DNA from: CAWVWF01 sp963933885
GTDB taxonomy: Bacteria > Bacteroidota > Bacteroidia > Flavobacteriales_C > GCA-002722245
Reading direction: 5' to 3'
DNA: 38,165 bases
Assembly (NCBI GenBank): GCA_963933885.1
Contig: CAWVWF010000009.1
Location: 1 to 38,165 of the forward strand
The translations under genes and the position numbers were made by a program. Positions 6,910-16,241 of the stretch are shown here, in pieces. Position 1 is the first letter of the stretch. Each line of letters starts with the position of its first letter. The notes beneath the pieces were generated by a model. It saw only the letters and a program-made list of their open reading frames with translations, searched no databases and had not been told where the DNA came from.

Positions 6910-9716
6910 AAAGTAACTTGAACATAGCGTTTAGTTGGCTAGTTCTAATTTTATTGGTTAATCCCGTATTCGGGAAATTAGATATTCAAGATACTATTCC
7001 AAAGTATTCATTTGTTCGATACGATTTGAATAAGATATCCATTAAGGACTCCTCTACCCTAGCTCCTTTCTTTGAAAAGGTCTGGGAATTTGAATCAAAA
7101 GGAACAGGTAAAGCAAAGATTCTTCAAATTGGTGATTCGCATATTCAGGCTGGATACTTTTCGCATCAGGTAAGAACTTGTTTCCATGAAGGATTAGGTT
7201 GTGGAACTAGAGAACGAGGTTTCGTTTTTCCTTTTGGAATGGCACAAACCAATGGTCCATTAAATTTCGGAGCTGTATATACTGGAAAATGGACTGGATA
7301 TAAAAGTGCAAGTAATCGCCATTCGAAAAAATGGGGTGTTTCAGGAATCACCGCTTCAACAACTGATGACACAACCACGCTTAAGATATATACGAACAAT
7401 AGAACATTTGATGCTTACAGATTTGATCGTGTTCGTTTGTTTTTTAGAGATGATTCGATTGCGTTTAAAATCAAACTAAACAGTGAGTTAGATAGTAATA
7501 TAGTGGCAAAAAGTGATTCATTAGGCTGTTATTTAGAGTATGACCTAAAGCATACTGCTGATACTATTTATTTTACTTTCCTAAAAGATTCATTTGCACC
7601 CGAACTTGCTGAATTTGAAATACAAGGTGTAGAATTATTGAACAACAAGCCCGGATTAACTTATAGTGAAATTGGTGTAAATGGTGCAAAGGTTAAATCA
7701 TTCTTAAGGTGTGTAGACTTTGGAACTCAGCTAAACACTTTGAATCCTGATCTGGTAGTGATCTCTCTCGGGACTAATGACGGTTATAACTTAGGATTTA
7801 AGGATACTGTTTTTCATCAACATTATGACAGCTTAATTCGAGTTATCAAAAGCACACTTCCTAACGCTTCAATTATATTAACTACACCTGGAGATTTTAG
7901 ACGATATAGAAAGCGAACTGTGAGGGAAAACTTATTGATAAGAAAAACCATTCTGGCTTTAGGTGAAAAATACGATTGTGCAGTTTGGGATTTCTTTAGT
8001 GTAATGGGCGGCTTAGGTTCTATGAAAAATTGGGTTAATAAAAGTTTAGCTTCTCCTGACTATATTCATTTCAATGCGAAAGGCTATGAATTCCAAGGAA
8101 AGTTATTTTTTAGTGCGATTGCTCAACTATATGCTAAACATACAAAGTCTAAAAGAACAAAACCATATATACTAAATGAAGGAATTGATTATGAGAAGTT
8201 GATAACAAGCATTTTCTTCTACAATCCAAAGGAACCAATGATATTTAGTAATTATTTATTTTGGGCGTTCTTCACAGTATTTTTACTGCTGTACGCATTG
8301 GTTTACAAAAACCTTAAGATCCGAAGTTTATATCTATTTCTATTCAGTTTATTTTTCTACTACAAAGCAGGTGGTTTATATTTCTTTCTATTACTATTCT
8401 CAACCGTTGTTGATTATGCGATAGGACATAAAATTTTTAATGCTAATTCTAAAAACAAAAGTAAATATTGGTTGTGGTTATCCTTGGCGGTGAATCTACT
8501 GCTACTCTTCTTTTACAAATACACATACTTTATTACTGATTCATTGAATTACATTTTTAATCTCGAATTGAAACCATATAATATTTTTTCAGAGGTAGGA
8601 AACATGTTTAGCTCTGGTTCTTTTAATATTAATCAAATCATATTACCTGTTGGAATTAGCTTTTACACTTTCCAAACAATGAGTTATGCTATTGATATAT
8701 ATCGAGAGAAGTTAAAGCCAGTTAACAGTATTATCGACTTTGGTTTCTTTGTTAGTTTCTTTCCCCAATTAGTTGCAGGCCCGATTGTGAGAGCGAGTGA
8801 ATTTATCCCTCAGATTCATAAACCTTATGAACTCACAAAAAGTGGATTTTCTAAAGCAGGGATATTAATAATAGGTGGACTTTTTAAAAAGATGGTAATA
8901 TCAGATTACATATCTGTTAACTATGTGGATCGAATTTTTGAATCACCTTTAAAATATTCAGGCTTCGAAAACCTTATGGGGTCTTATGGTTATGCCATCC
9001 AAATCTACTTTGACTTTTCAGCATACAGTGACATTGCTATCGGATTGGCTTTACTTTTAGGATTCACCCTTCCTGATAATTTCAGAAAGCCCTACTTAAG
9101 TATTAATATAACAGACTTCTGGAGAAGATGGCATATTAGCCTCAGTAGATGGTTAAAAGATTACCTATATATATCATTAGGAGGAAATAGAAAAGGTAAA
9201 GTGCGTACCTATATCAATTTATTCATTACAATGTTACTTGGTGGTTTATGGCATGGTGCTGCTTTGAAGTTTATCATATGGGGTGGTTTACACGGAGCTG
9301 CTTTAGCTTTTCATAAATTCATTAGTGCCAAGTTCCCTAATTTATCAAACTCTCAAAACATACTGTCTACATTCTTAGGCTGGTTAGTTACCTTTCACTT
9401 TGTTGTATTTTGTTGGGTTTTCTTTCGAGCAAGCGATATGATTGTCGTTAAGCAACTACTGCATCAGATATTTTTTGATTTCAAGGCTAATCGAGTTCTA
9501 GAGTATATAACAACGCCTAGTTATACAATTATATACGCGGTAATTGCAGCTGGTTATCTATTGGACTTCTTTCCTAGTAAGGTGAATTTACAGTTTCAAA
9601 AAGTATTTTCGAATAAATTATGGCCTTCATTCGGAGCATTCGCCGTATTTATGGTTGTAATCATCTATCAATTCAAGTCAGCCGACATTCAACCTTTTAT
9701 TTATTTTCAGTTTTAA
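6906..9716 (+). CDS. SGNH-MBOAT fusion, probable envelope polymer O-acyltransferase
   Basis: 936 residues in two parts. After a signal peptide (to about 24), residues about 70-400 form an SGNH domain: block I QIGDSHIQ with Ser78, a block II Gly in GVNGAK, block III SLGTNDG, and block V DYIHF with Asp385 and His388. From about 430 to the end it is a polytopic MBOAT acyltransferase of the AlgI/DltB/PatA type, with the motif FWRRWHISLSRWLKDYLY and the catalytic-type His783 in GGLWHGAALKF. MBOAT proteins pass acyl groups across the membrane; SGNH partners complete the transfer outside. In PatA/PatB and AlgI/AlgJ these are separate proteins, whereas here they are fused and a second SGNH protein is coupled upstream. 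The start is TTG, overlapping the previous stop. Confidence 0.9.
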   Translation: MKSNLNIAFSWLVLILLVNPVFGKLDIQDTIPKYSFVRYDLNKISIKDSSTLAPFFEKVWEFESKGTGKAKILQIGDSHIQAGYFSHQVRTCFHEGLGCGTRERGFVFPFGMAQTNGPLNFGAVYTGKWTGYKSASNRHSKKWGVSGITASTTDDTTTLKIYTNNRTFDAYRFDRVRLFFRDDSIAFKIKLNSELDSNIVAKSDSLGCYLEYDLKHTADTIYFTFLKDSFAPELAEFEIQGVELLNNKPGLTYSEIGVNGAKVKSFLRCVDFGTQLNTLNPDLVVISLGTNDGYNLGFKDTVFHQHYDSLIRVIKSTLPNASIILTTPGDFRRYRKRTVRENLLIRKTILALGEKYDCAVWDFFSVMGGLGSMKNWVNKSLASPDYIHFNAKGYEFQGKLFFSAIAQLYAKHTKSKRTKPYILNEGIDYEKLITSIFFYNPKEPMIFSNYLFWAFFTVFLLLYALVYKNLKIRSLYLFLFSLFFYYKAGGLYFFLLLFSTVVDYAIGHKIFNANSKNKSKYWLWLSLAVNLLLLFFYKYTYFITDSLNYIFNLELKPYNIFSEVGNMFSSGSFNINQIILPVGISFYTFQTMSYAIDIYREKLKPVNSIIDFGFFVSFFPQLVAGPIVRASEFIPQIHKPYELTKSGFSKAGILIIGGLFKKMVISDYISVNYVDRIFESPLKYSGFENLMGSYGYAIQIYFDFSAYSDIAIGLALLLGFTLPDNFRKPYLSINITDFWRRWHISLSRWLKDYLYISLGGNRKGKVRTYINLFITMLLGGLWHGAALKFIIWGGLHGAALAFHKFISAKFPNLSNSQNILSTFLGWLVTFHFVVFCWVFFRASDMIVVKQLLHQIFFDFKANRVLEYITTPSYTIIYAVIAAGYLLDFFPSKVNLQFQKVFSNKLWPSFGAFAVFMVVIIYQFKSADIQPFIYFQF

Positions 9717-9859
9717 TAATCGGAAAAAACTTAGTAGATTTAAGGGTTTTCGAATATTAAATACGGTAAAACACGTATTTATATGTTGAAAAAACCTACT
9801 TTTTGAAAACCTTTTTAAACACAATCACGTAGATTAAGAACCACGAACTGAAACTGGAT

Positions 9860-10780
9860 ATGTTGAAATTAAGAAAAATATTATTGTCTGTTATAATCCT
9901 GATGAGCTCTTCATCAGTTTTTGCAACAGCAATGGATACGCTTAATAAAACAGATGAGAATAACATGAAGCAAGGTCATTGGGTTTATACTAACCAAATG
10001 AAAAAGCTACCTACTTATTCAACAGAGCAAGTTGTAGAAGAAGGAGATTACGCAGACGATAGAAAAAGAGGTAAATGGTTTTTCTATTTTAATAATGATA
10101 AAGTAAAGCATGTTTTAACATACACAAATAACCGCCCTAATGGTTATGCTATATTTTACTACAAGAACGGTTCAAAGAGAGAAGAAGGTACTTGGAAAAA
10201 CAATAGATGGATTGGTGATTACAAGTATTATTATGAAAATGGTAATGTAAGAAACGATTGGAAGTATAATAATAGTGGAAAGAGAACAGGAGTTCAAAAG
10301 TATTACCATGAAAATGGTCAATTAAAAATTGAAGGAAAATGGGCTAATGGAAATGAAGCTGGGAAAATCACAGAATACTATAAAGATGGATCTGTAAGGT
10401 CCGAAAGAGTTTTTAATAATGGTAAAATTGATGCTGTTGCAAGTAAAAACTTTAAAATAAAAGAAAAAGCTGGAAAAGTAACTATTAAACCAGTGGTTAA
10501 AAAGACAATAAAAAAAGCCCAAATTGCTAATGCAACACCAATTACTATAAAAAAGGAAAAGAAAGTTAAAGACAATTCACCTTGGAATGGAAACGGAACA
10601 AGATCTTTTTTAAACAAAAAGGGACAGATTGTTAGAAAAGGATATTTTGAAAAAGGATACCTAATGGACGGTGTAGTATTTATGTATACATCTGATGGAA
10701 AAAAATTCAGGACTACACACTACAAAAGCGGAAGAATGGTAAAGGTTGAAAACCACCAGGATGCGACAGCTACCAAATAG
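9860..10780 (+). CDS. Secreted MORN-repeat-variant protein
   Basis: 306 residues with a signal peptide (about 1-23, ending VFA). Successive repeats of the form YYENGNVRNDWKYNNSGKRTG, each about 22-24 residues, run from about 55 to 190 (GDYADDRKRGKWFFY, EGTWKNNRW, YYHENGQLKIEGKW, YYKDGSVRSERVF). They match the MORN_2/YwqK repeat class, which is abundant in Bacteroidota. A Lys-rich linker (about 195-245) is followed by one or two more degenerate repeats. The role is unknown; in this phylum such proteins are usually cell-envelope proteins. It stands alone, and a strong terminator starts 17 bases after the stop. Confidence 0.83.
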   Translation: MLKLRKILLSVIILMSSSSVFATAMDTLNKTDENNMKQGHWVYTNQMKKLPTYSTEQVVEEGDYADDRKRGKWFFYFNNDKVKHVLTYTNNRPNGYAIFYYKNGSKREEGTWKNNRWIGDYKYYYENGNVRNDWKYNNSGKRTGVQKYYHENGQLKIEGKWANGNEAGKITEYYKDGSVRSERVFNNGKIDAVASKNFKIKEKAGKVTIKPVVKKTIKKAQIANATPITIKKEKKVKDNSPWNGNGTRSFLNKKGQIVRKGYFEKGYLMDGVVFMYTSDGKKFRTTHYKSGRMVKVENHQDATATK

Positions 10781-10796
10781 TAATTATATTGCACAT

Positions 10797-10835
10797 AAAA
10801 AAAGGGTCAAACTAAATTAGCTTGACCCTTTTTTT
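10797..10835 (+). terminator. Bidirectional intrinsic terminator
   Basis: A perfect 14-base inverted repeat (10797-10810 and 10822-10835) with an A-run on the left, a T-run on the right and an 11-base loop. It ends the MORN-repeat gene and, read from the other strand, can also stop the convergent GT2 transcript. Confidence 0.92.
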
Positions 10836-10952
10836 GTTATTTCATTAAAAGTCTTTCCCTTATATTACTTTCCATAAACAGATATAAGAAAGAATACAGT
10901 TTAAGATATGACAAGTGTTTTTAAAGCTATACATTACTCCAATATCAATTTA

Positions 10953-11669
10953 CTAAGCTTTGAATAATCCATACTTTAAAATACAATAGATAGCTCTAAA
11001 ACCATCTTTAGCTCCAATTTTCTTTCCTTCTTCGTATGTTCTTCCGTAATAAGAAATACCCACTTCATAAATTGAAATTTTAGGAATACGAGAAATTTTT
11101 GCAGTTACTTCAGGTTCGAATCCAAATCTATTCTCCTTTAAATTCAAAGATTTTATATGTTCTGATTTAAACAATTTATAACAAGTTTCCATATCTGTTA
11201 AGTTCAGGTTAGTAAACATATTAGAAAGGTTTGTAAGAAACTTGTTTCCGATAGTATGCCAAAAGAACAATACCCTATGTGGTTTACTACCCATAAACCT
11301 AGAACCATAAACAACATCAGCAAACCCTGAAAGCATTGGATTCAACAAGTCATTGTATTCATTTGGATCATATTCTAAATCTGCATCTTGAATTATAATG
11401 GCATCACCAGTCGCTTCTTTTATTCCTCTGTGAAGAGCAGCACCTTTACCCATGTTCTTAGGCTGAATAAAATAAGCGATACTAAGTTCAGGTGTTTTAT
11501 CGATATAAGATTTTACTGCAGCTTCAGTTTCATCAGTAGAGCAATCATTTACGATAATCAATTCTTTTTGAATTCCATTTACCAATTCAACACTCTTTAT
11601 TTTATCAAGAATTAAATGAATCGTATTCGCTTCATTATATGCAGGTATTACTATCGATAATTTTTTCAT
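10953..11669 (-). CDS. Family 2 glycosyltransferase (polyprenol-phosphate sugar synthase-like)
   Basis: 238 residues of GT-A fold. The start MKKLSIVIPAYNEANTI and the metal-binding IIQDADLEYDP (about residues 93-103) match the dolichyl/polyprenyl-phosphate mannosyltransferase group of GT2. RFGFEPEVTAKI and GISYYGRTYEEGKKI near the C-terminus are also characteristic of that group. It would load a sugar from a nucleotide donor onto a lipid carrier at the inner face of the membrane. There are no transmembrane extensions. It starts 12 bases after the PBP1A stop, so it is the last gene of the ricT-gldH-PBP1A cluster. Confidence 0.9.
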   Translation of the reverse strand: MKKLSIVIPAYNEANTIHLILDKIKSVELVNGIQKELIIVNDCSTDETEAAVKSYIDKTPELSIAYFIQPKNMGKGAALHRGIKEATGDAIIIQDADLEYDPNEYNDLLNPMLSGFADVVYGSRFMGSKPHRVLFFWHTIGNKFLTNLSNMFTNLNLTDMETCYKLFKSEHIKSLNLKENRFGFEPEVTAKISRIPKISIYEVGISYYGRTYEEGKKIGAKDGFRAIYCILKYGLFKA

Positions 11670-11681
11670 AATCTATTCGTG

Positions 11682-14294
11682 TTATCTATCTTCAAAGTCG
11701 TCGTCGAAAGTTTTTTTAACTTTTGTACAATCAAATTCTTCATATTTCAAAGCCTCTGGTTTTTCAAACCAACCCTTTGAAATATTGAGCTTAGGGTTTT
11801 TATAAATATCATTCATATAGTATCCCCAAATAGGCAATGCCATATTGGTTCCCATACCTAAGCGTAAAGATAAGAAATGTGCGGCTCTATCTTCACATCC
11901 TGTCCACACTCCTGTTACTAAATCTGGTGTGATTCCCATAAACCAACCATCACTTTGCATTTGAGTAGTTCCTGTTTTCCCAGCAATTTTTATACTTGAA
12001 GGAATTCCTCCATAAGGTCTATTTGTAGATCTTAATCTAACTCCAGTTCCGTATGTCGACTTTCCTTTAATCTTAGGTCCATATGATGCAACTCCACTCA
12101 ATAACTCAATCATTTTATAAGCATTTTCAGGAGTCATTGCTTCACGCTTCTTCGGCCTCGGCTTCCATATTGTAGCACCATTTTTATCTTCAATTCTCAT
12201 AATAAATTGAGGTTCGATATAATTTCCATTATTTGCAAAAACGGAATAAGCAGCAACCATTTCAAAAAGAGAAACATCAGGTGTTCCTAAGCAAATACTT
12301 GGTACAGGATCGATAGGTGTGGTGATTCCACACGCCCTAGCAAACTTAATTGTTTCTTGAGGTCCCATATCCTTCATGATTTTTGCAGTTACGGAGTTTA
12401 CAGAATTTGCCAGAGCCATTTTTAAAGTTAATTGCTCACCATCTAATCGTGATTTGGCAGCGTTTTCAGGCGACCATTTTTCTTCCAAACCATACATTCC
12501 AGCAGGAAAAACTACTGGTTCATTTAATATTTTATCACATGGACTTAAGCCATTTTGAATGGCTGTTCCATAAACAAAAGGCTTAAAAGTTGAACCAACT
12601 TGACGCGTGGCTCTAACGTGATCATATTGGAAATACTTATAGTTAATACCTCCTACCCAAGCCTTAATAAAACCTGATTTCGGGTCTATAGATAGTAATC
12701 CAGTTCGTAAAAACCATTTATGATGTACTACTGAATCTCTTGGACTAATTAAAGTATCCTTTTCACCATCCCAAGTGAAAATTTTCATTTGTATTTTTTG
12801 ATCAAATACAACTTGCATACTGTCATCAAAAGGCCTCCAAAGCTTTTTGTATTCAGTATACTTTTCATCAAGTTCTGGCTTAAACTTTTTGATTAGTTTT
12901 TTGTACTTTGAAACGCTATCTCTATATTGTTCTATTGATTTTCTTGTAATTCTTTTCTCTTTTAAAATTGCTCGTATAGAAGACGAATCTCTATTTAATA
13001 AATTTAATTGTTGCTGAAAAACATACCTTTCATCATCGTATTTTTTCATCTTGTTTTTCCAACGTTGATTTTTATAAGAAGCTCTATTATAAGCATAGGT
13101 TCTTTTTCGAAGTTCAGGCCGTTTATCAAGTTGCTTTTTATATCTCCCAGAACCTCTTATCCCTCTCAATATCAAGTTATTTACTGCTACTTCCTTTTCT
13201 TTAGTAGTATAGTCTTCAAAGTAGAAAGGAGCATACTTTTTTAATCCTCTAGTTTTATTTTTCCAGTGTTTATAAAAAGCTGGTTGTAATTCACCACCAA
13301 TATGCGTCTTAACAGCATTCTCAGCATACTTTTGCATATCGTAGTTTATAGATGTATAGATCTTTAATCCATCCCTATAAATGTCATATTTAGTACCATC
13401 TGGTTTTGTAAAGTTTCTAAAGATCTTCTTTAATTGCTTTCTAACTTCTTCTCTAAAATATGTAGCTATTCCTGATCGGTGAGATGCTCGCTGAAACTTT
13501 AAGCCCAAAGGTAAAAGCTTTAAACTATCGTATTCGACTTTAGTAAGTTTATTATTTCTCACCATTTGACTTAAAACTACATTTCTTCTAAACAAAGTAG
13601 TATCAGGCCTTTTACGAGGGTTGAATAATGAAGGATTCTTCGCCATTCCAACAAACATTGCAGCTTCTTGAATTTTCAAATCACCTGGTAATCTGTTAAA
13701 ATAAACCTTAGACGCTGATTTAATTCCAGCTGCATTATTTACAAAATCTAGCTTATTAAAATACATTGTAACCAATTCATTTTTAGTATAATGCCTTTCT
13801 AATCGAACTGAAATAACCCATTCTTTTAATTTCTGTTGTATTCTTTCAACCTTATTTCTAGCTACTTTAGTAAACAACATTTTAGCAAGTTGCTGTGTGA
13901 TTGTACTCCCACCTCCAGACTTACCACCCTTTGCAACTGCTCTTGCTAATGATTTCCCATCAATTCCGCTGTGTTGATAATAACGTTCATCCTCGGTACT
14001 TACTAAACCATCAATTAAAAAGTGAGAAAGTTCATCAAACTCAGCTAGAGATCTATTTTCTTTGAATATTGTACCTAACAATTGCTCATCTGAAGAATAA
14101 AGTTCTGTCGCTAAAAATGTCTTAGGGTTCTCAAGATCTTCAAATGGAGGAAGTTCTCCCATTAAATTCCAATTTGCAATTCCAAAAAACAAGAAATACA
14201 GACTAAGAATACCTAATGAAAATAAGGTCCAAAATGTAATAAGATACCCTTTAAAAGATACTTTCTTTGGAGCTATGTTTTCCGTTTCGCTCAC
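11682..14294 (-). CDS. mrcA: Bifunctional class A penicillin-binding protein 1A
   Basis: Polymerises and crosslinks peptidoglycan at the outer face of the inner membrane. After one N-terminal membrane helix (about 15-40), the GT51 glycosyltransferase domain shows EDERYYQHSG (101-110) with its catalytic Glu and GGSTITQQ (128-135). The transpeptidase domain has Ser568-Thr-Phe-Lys571, SVNS, and Lys773-Thr-Gly. Between them lies a long, strongly basic linker (about 330-510), as in other Bacteroidota enzymes. At 870 residues it is within range. The start is GTG, 2 bases after the gldH stop, which suggests coupled expression. Confidence 0.95.
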   Translation of the reverse strand: MSETENIAPKKVSFKGYLITFWTLFSLGILSLYFLFFGIANWNLMGELPPFEDLENPKTFLATELYSSDEQLLGTIFKENRSLAEFDELSHFLIDGLVSTEDERYYQHSGIDGKSLARAVAKGGKSGGGSTITQQLAKMLFTKVARNKVERIQQKLKEWVISVRLERHYTKNELVTMYFNKLDFVNNAAGIKSASKVYFNRLPGDLKIQEAAMFVGMAKNPSLFNPRKRPDTTLFRRNVVLSQMVRNNKLTKVEYDSLKLLPLGLKFQRASHRSGIATYFREEVRKQLKKIFRNFTKPDGTKYDIYRDGLKIYTSINYDMQKYAENAVKTHIGGELQPAFYKHWKNKTRGLKKYAPFYFEDYTTKEKEVAVNNLILRGIRGSGRYKKQLDKRPELRKRTYAYNRASYKNQRWKNKMKKYDDERYVFQQQLNLLNRDSSSIRAILKEKRITRKSIEQYRDSVSKYKKLIKKFKPELDEKYTEYKKLWRPFDDSMQVVFDQKIQMKIFTWDGEKDTLISPRDSVVHHKWFLRTGLLSIDPKSGFIKAWVGGINYKYFQYDHVRATRQVGSTFKPFVYGTAIQNGLSPCDKILNEPVVFPAGMYGLEEKWSPENAAKSRLDGEQLTLKMALANSVNSVTAKIMKDMGPQETIKFARACGITTPIDPVPSICLGTPDVSLFEMVAAYSVFANNGNYIEPQFIMRIEDKNGATIWKPRPKKREAMTPENAYKMIELLSGVASYGPKIKGKSTYGTGVRLRSTNRPYGGIPSSIKIAGKTGTTQMQSDGWFMGITPDLVTGVWTGCEDRAAHFLSLRLGMGTNMALPIWGYYMNDIYKNPKLNISKGWFEKPEALKYEEFDCTKVKKTFDDDFEDR

Positions 14295-14296
14295 AG

Positions 14297-14773
14297 TTAT
14301 TTTTTAAATTCTTTTATAAAAGCACTCACCGATACAATATCTTCTAATGATTCACTTCTCATAGCATGCTGAACTTTAATCGAATACTTACCTGGTTCAG
14401 GGTTATTAATAGGATATTTAAAGAATATATTAGATGATTTAATAGAATTGTTTCCATCCACATATTTCAACCAATGCCCATCTGGAGACATTAACAAATG
14501 ATCTATAGTGTCTGAAAACACTTTACCATTTGGTAATTTAATAGACATATAACACCAAAAATTTCTGTATTTATAATCCGTAGTATTTCTCAAATTAACA
14601 CCAAAAACAATTGCTCCAGGCAGTTTAGCTAAAGAATCTGTTTCAAAAACTAAAACAGAATCTTTATGCCAACCCAATTCGTTAACATCCTGATTTTTCT
14701 CGTATACTGCCGACCCACAACTGGCCAGAAGTACAACAATGAAGCACAATATAGAACTTAAATTCTTATTCAT
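14297..14773 (-). CDS. gldH: Gliding motility lipoprotein GldH
   Basis: 158 residues beginning MNKNLSSILCFIVVLLASCG: a lipoprotein signal with lipobox LASC, so probably membrane-anchored by acylation. The body matches GldH in length and in patterns such as NTTDYKYRNFWCYMSIKLP and FFKYPINNPEPGKYSIKVQHAMR. GldH is one of the Gld proteins needed for Bacteroidota gliding, a motility system linked to type IX secretion. The frame is open upstream to 15076, but that extension only mirrors the ricT coding sequence; the lipoprotein signal fixes the ATG at 14773. It overlaps the ricT stop by 8 bases (ATGAATAA). Confidence 0.9.
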   Translation of the reverse strand: MNKNLSSILCFIVVLLASCGSAVYEKNQDVNELGWHKDSVLVFETDSLAKLPGAIVFGVNLRNTTDYKYRNFWCYMSIKLPNGKVFSDTIDHLLMSPDGHWLKYVDGNNSIKSSNIFFKYPINNPEPGKYSIKVQHAMRSESLEDIVSVSAFIKEFKK

Positions 14774-16127
14774 TTTTAGGTGAAGAAGGTTTCTCATCTG
14801 GTTTTTTATCTCCCTCTGAGTTTTTATTTCCTTGAGGTCTTGGATTTGGCTTTCTTTTCTTAAGTTGTTTTCTAGGACGATTATCAGAAGAAGGTTTAGC
14901 GTCTTGCTTGTTTTTATTTTGAGGATTAGGTTTACTATTTCCAGTAGCGTCACCATCCTTATTGCTAGAAGCCTGTTTATTGTTAGGGTTATTTGGTTTT
15001 TTCCTATTGTTCGGCTTTCCTTTCTTTTTCTTCTTTTTATGATCGAATCTTGTAAGGTCATCTTGTCCAACAACATTCATGTAATCAAGTTCTTTTTCAA
15101 CTACATCTTCATATACAGTTTCAACTAAAATTTCTGGAATCACACCATCTTTATTCATCTGGATTACCTCCTTCACTCTAGCAGCTTCAACAGCAACAAA
15201 TTGCATTCTATCTTTTCTATTGATGTACCATAAAACACGCTTAAAAATATCTGACTTAAAGTGGAAAAATTCACCTTGTTCAGTTTTAAGATTCGTACTT
15301 ACATCCGGAAAATCTTTTAGAACATCCAAATAACTATCTAATTCAAAATTTAAACAACATTTCAACTTACCACATTGACCAGCAAGTTTTTGCGGGTTCA
15401 AAGAAAGTTGTTGATACCTTGCAGCACTAGTTGTTACGGTTCTAAAATCAGTTAACCAAGAACTACAACACAATTCTCTACCACAAGATCCTACACCACC
15501 TATGCGAGCAGCTTCTTGACGAGCACCAATCTGACGCATTTCAATTCTAACCTTGAAGTTTCCCGCGTAAATTTTAATTAATTCTCTAAAATCTACTCTT
15601 TCTTCAGCCGTATAATAAAAAGTTGCTTTAGTTTTATCCCCTTGATATTCAACATCACAAATTTTCATTTTTAAACCAAGCTCAATTGCATGTTTTCTAG
15701 CTTGTGTTAAAGTTGGCTTTTCAAGCGTCATCGCTTCTTGCCATTTATCAATATCTGTCTGTTTAGCCTTACGGTAAAGTTTTTTTATATCAATATTATT
15801 TACTTTTTTCTTGCTAACCTGAAGCTTTACAAGCTCTCCTGTTAAAGAAATCGTACCAATATCATGTCCTGGTGATGATTCTACAGCTACAACGTCTCCA
15901 ATGCTAGTAGTAACATTGTTCACATTATTGAAATATCCTTTACGTCCATTTTTAAAACGTATTTCTACTATTTCCTCTCCTAGTTTTGCACTAGGGTTAT
16001 CCATATTTGATAGCCAGTTGAACACATTTAGTTGATTACAACCTCCTGTGGCACAACCACCGTTACTTCCACATCCACCAGGTAAACTATTGGCACCTCT
16101 TCCTGTACTACATCCTGCACATCCCAT
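14766..16127 (-). CDS. ricT: PSP1-domain protein, RicT (YaaT) family
   Basis: 453 residues. The central PSP1 domain (about 60-300) carries the family's Cys motifs CGRELCCSSW and CGKLKCCLNFE. In Bacillus, RicT forms an Fe-S-containing complex with RicA and RicF that affects RNA processing. An N-terminal Cys/Gly-rich leader has Cys at residues 3, 6, 19, 25 and 30. The C-terminal tail (about 360-453) is low-complexity Lys/Pro/Asn-rich and looks disordered. The role in Bacteroidota is not established; its position directly before gldH and PBP1A suggests a surface- or motility-linked operon. No RicA or RicF partner is seen here. Confidence 0.88.
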   Translation of the reverse strand: MGCAGCSTGRGANSLPGGCGSNGGCATGGCNQLNVFNWLSNMDNPSAKLGEEIVEIRFKNGRKGYFNNVNNVTTSIGDVVAVESSPGHDIGTISLTGELVKLQVSKKKVNNIDIKKLYRKAKQTDIDKWQEAMTLEKPTLTQARKHAIELGLKMKICDVEYQGDKTKATFYYTAEERVDFRELIKIYAGNFKVRIEMRQIGARQEAARIGGVGSCGRELCCSSWLTDFRTVTTSAARYQQLSLNPQKLAGQCGKLKCCLNFELDSYLDVLKDFPDVSTNLKTEQGEFFHFKSDIFKRVLWYINRKDRMQFVAVEAARVKEVIQMNKDGVIPEILVETVYEDVVEKELDYMNVVGQDDLTRFDHKKKKKKGKPNNRKKPNNPNNKQASSNKDGDATGNSKPNPQNKNKQDAKPSSDNRPRKQLKKRKPNPRPQGNKNSEGDKKPDEKPSSPKNE

Positions 16128-16207
16128 AATCGTAATTGTATTGGAATTGGTTTAAATTTACCTTTTTCTAAAATAAGAAAAAGTTTGCTCTATTCTATTA
16201 GATTAAG

Positions 16208-16241
16208 TTGAAGAGTAAACATCTAAATATTTACTCTTCAA
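16208..16241 (-). terminator. 12-bp perfect hairpin over the lipoprotein stop codon
   Basis: TTGAAGAGTAAA (16208-16219) and TTTACTCTTCAA (16230-16241) pair perfectly around a 10-base loop. On the minus strand the first arm contains the last codons and the TAA of the lipoprotein gene. No T-run follows, so it is a weak terminator or an mRNA 3'-end stabiliser upstream of ricT. Confidence 0.5.

Noticed and set aside
12376..12586. Plus-strand ORFs inside the PBP1A gene
   Set aside because: They are antisense shadows of a well-supported gene with no signal or family match of their own.
14774..15076. Extension of gldH upstream to 15076
   Set aside because: The extra 101 residues only mirror ricT in another frame. 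The lipoprotein signal peptide fixes the start at 14773.
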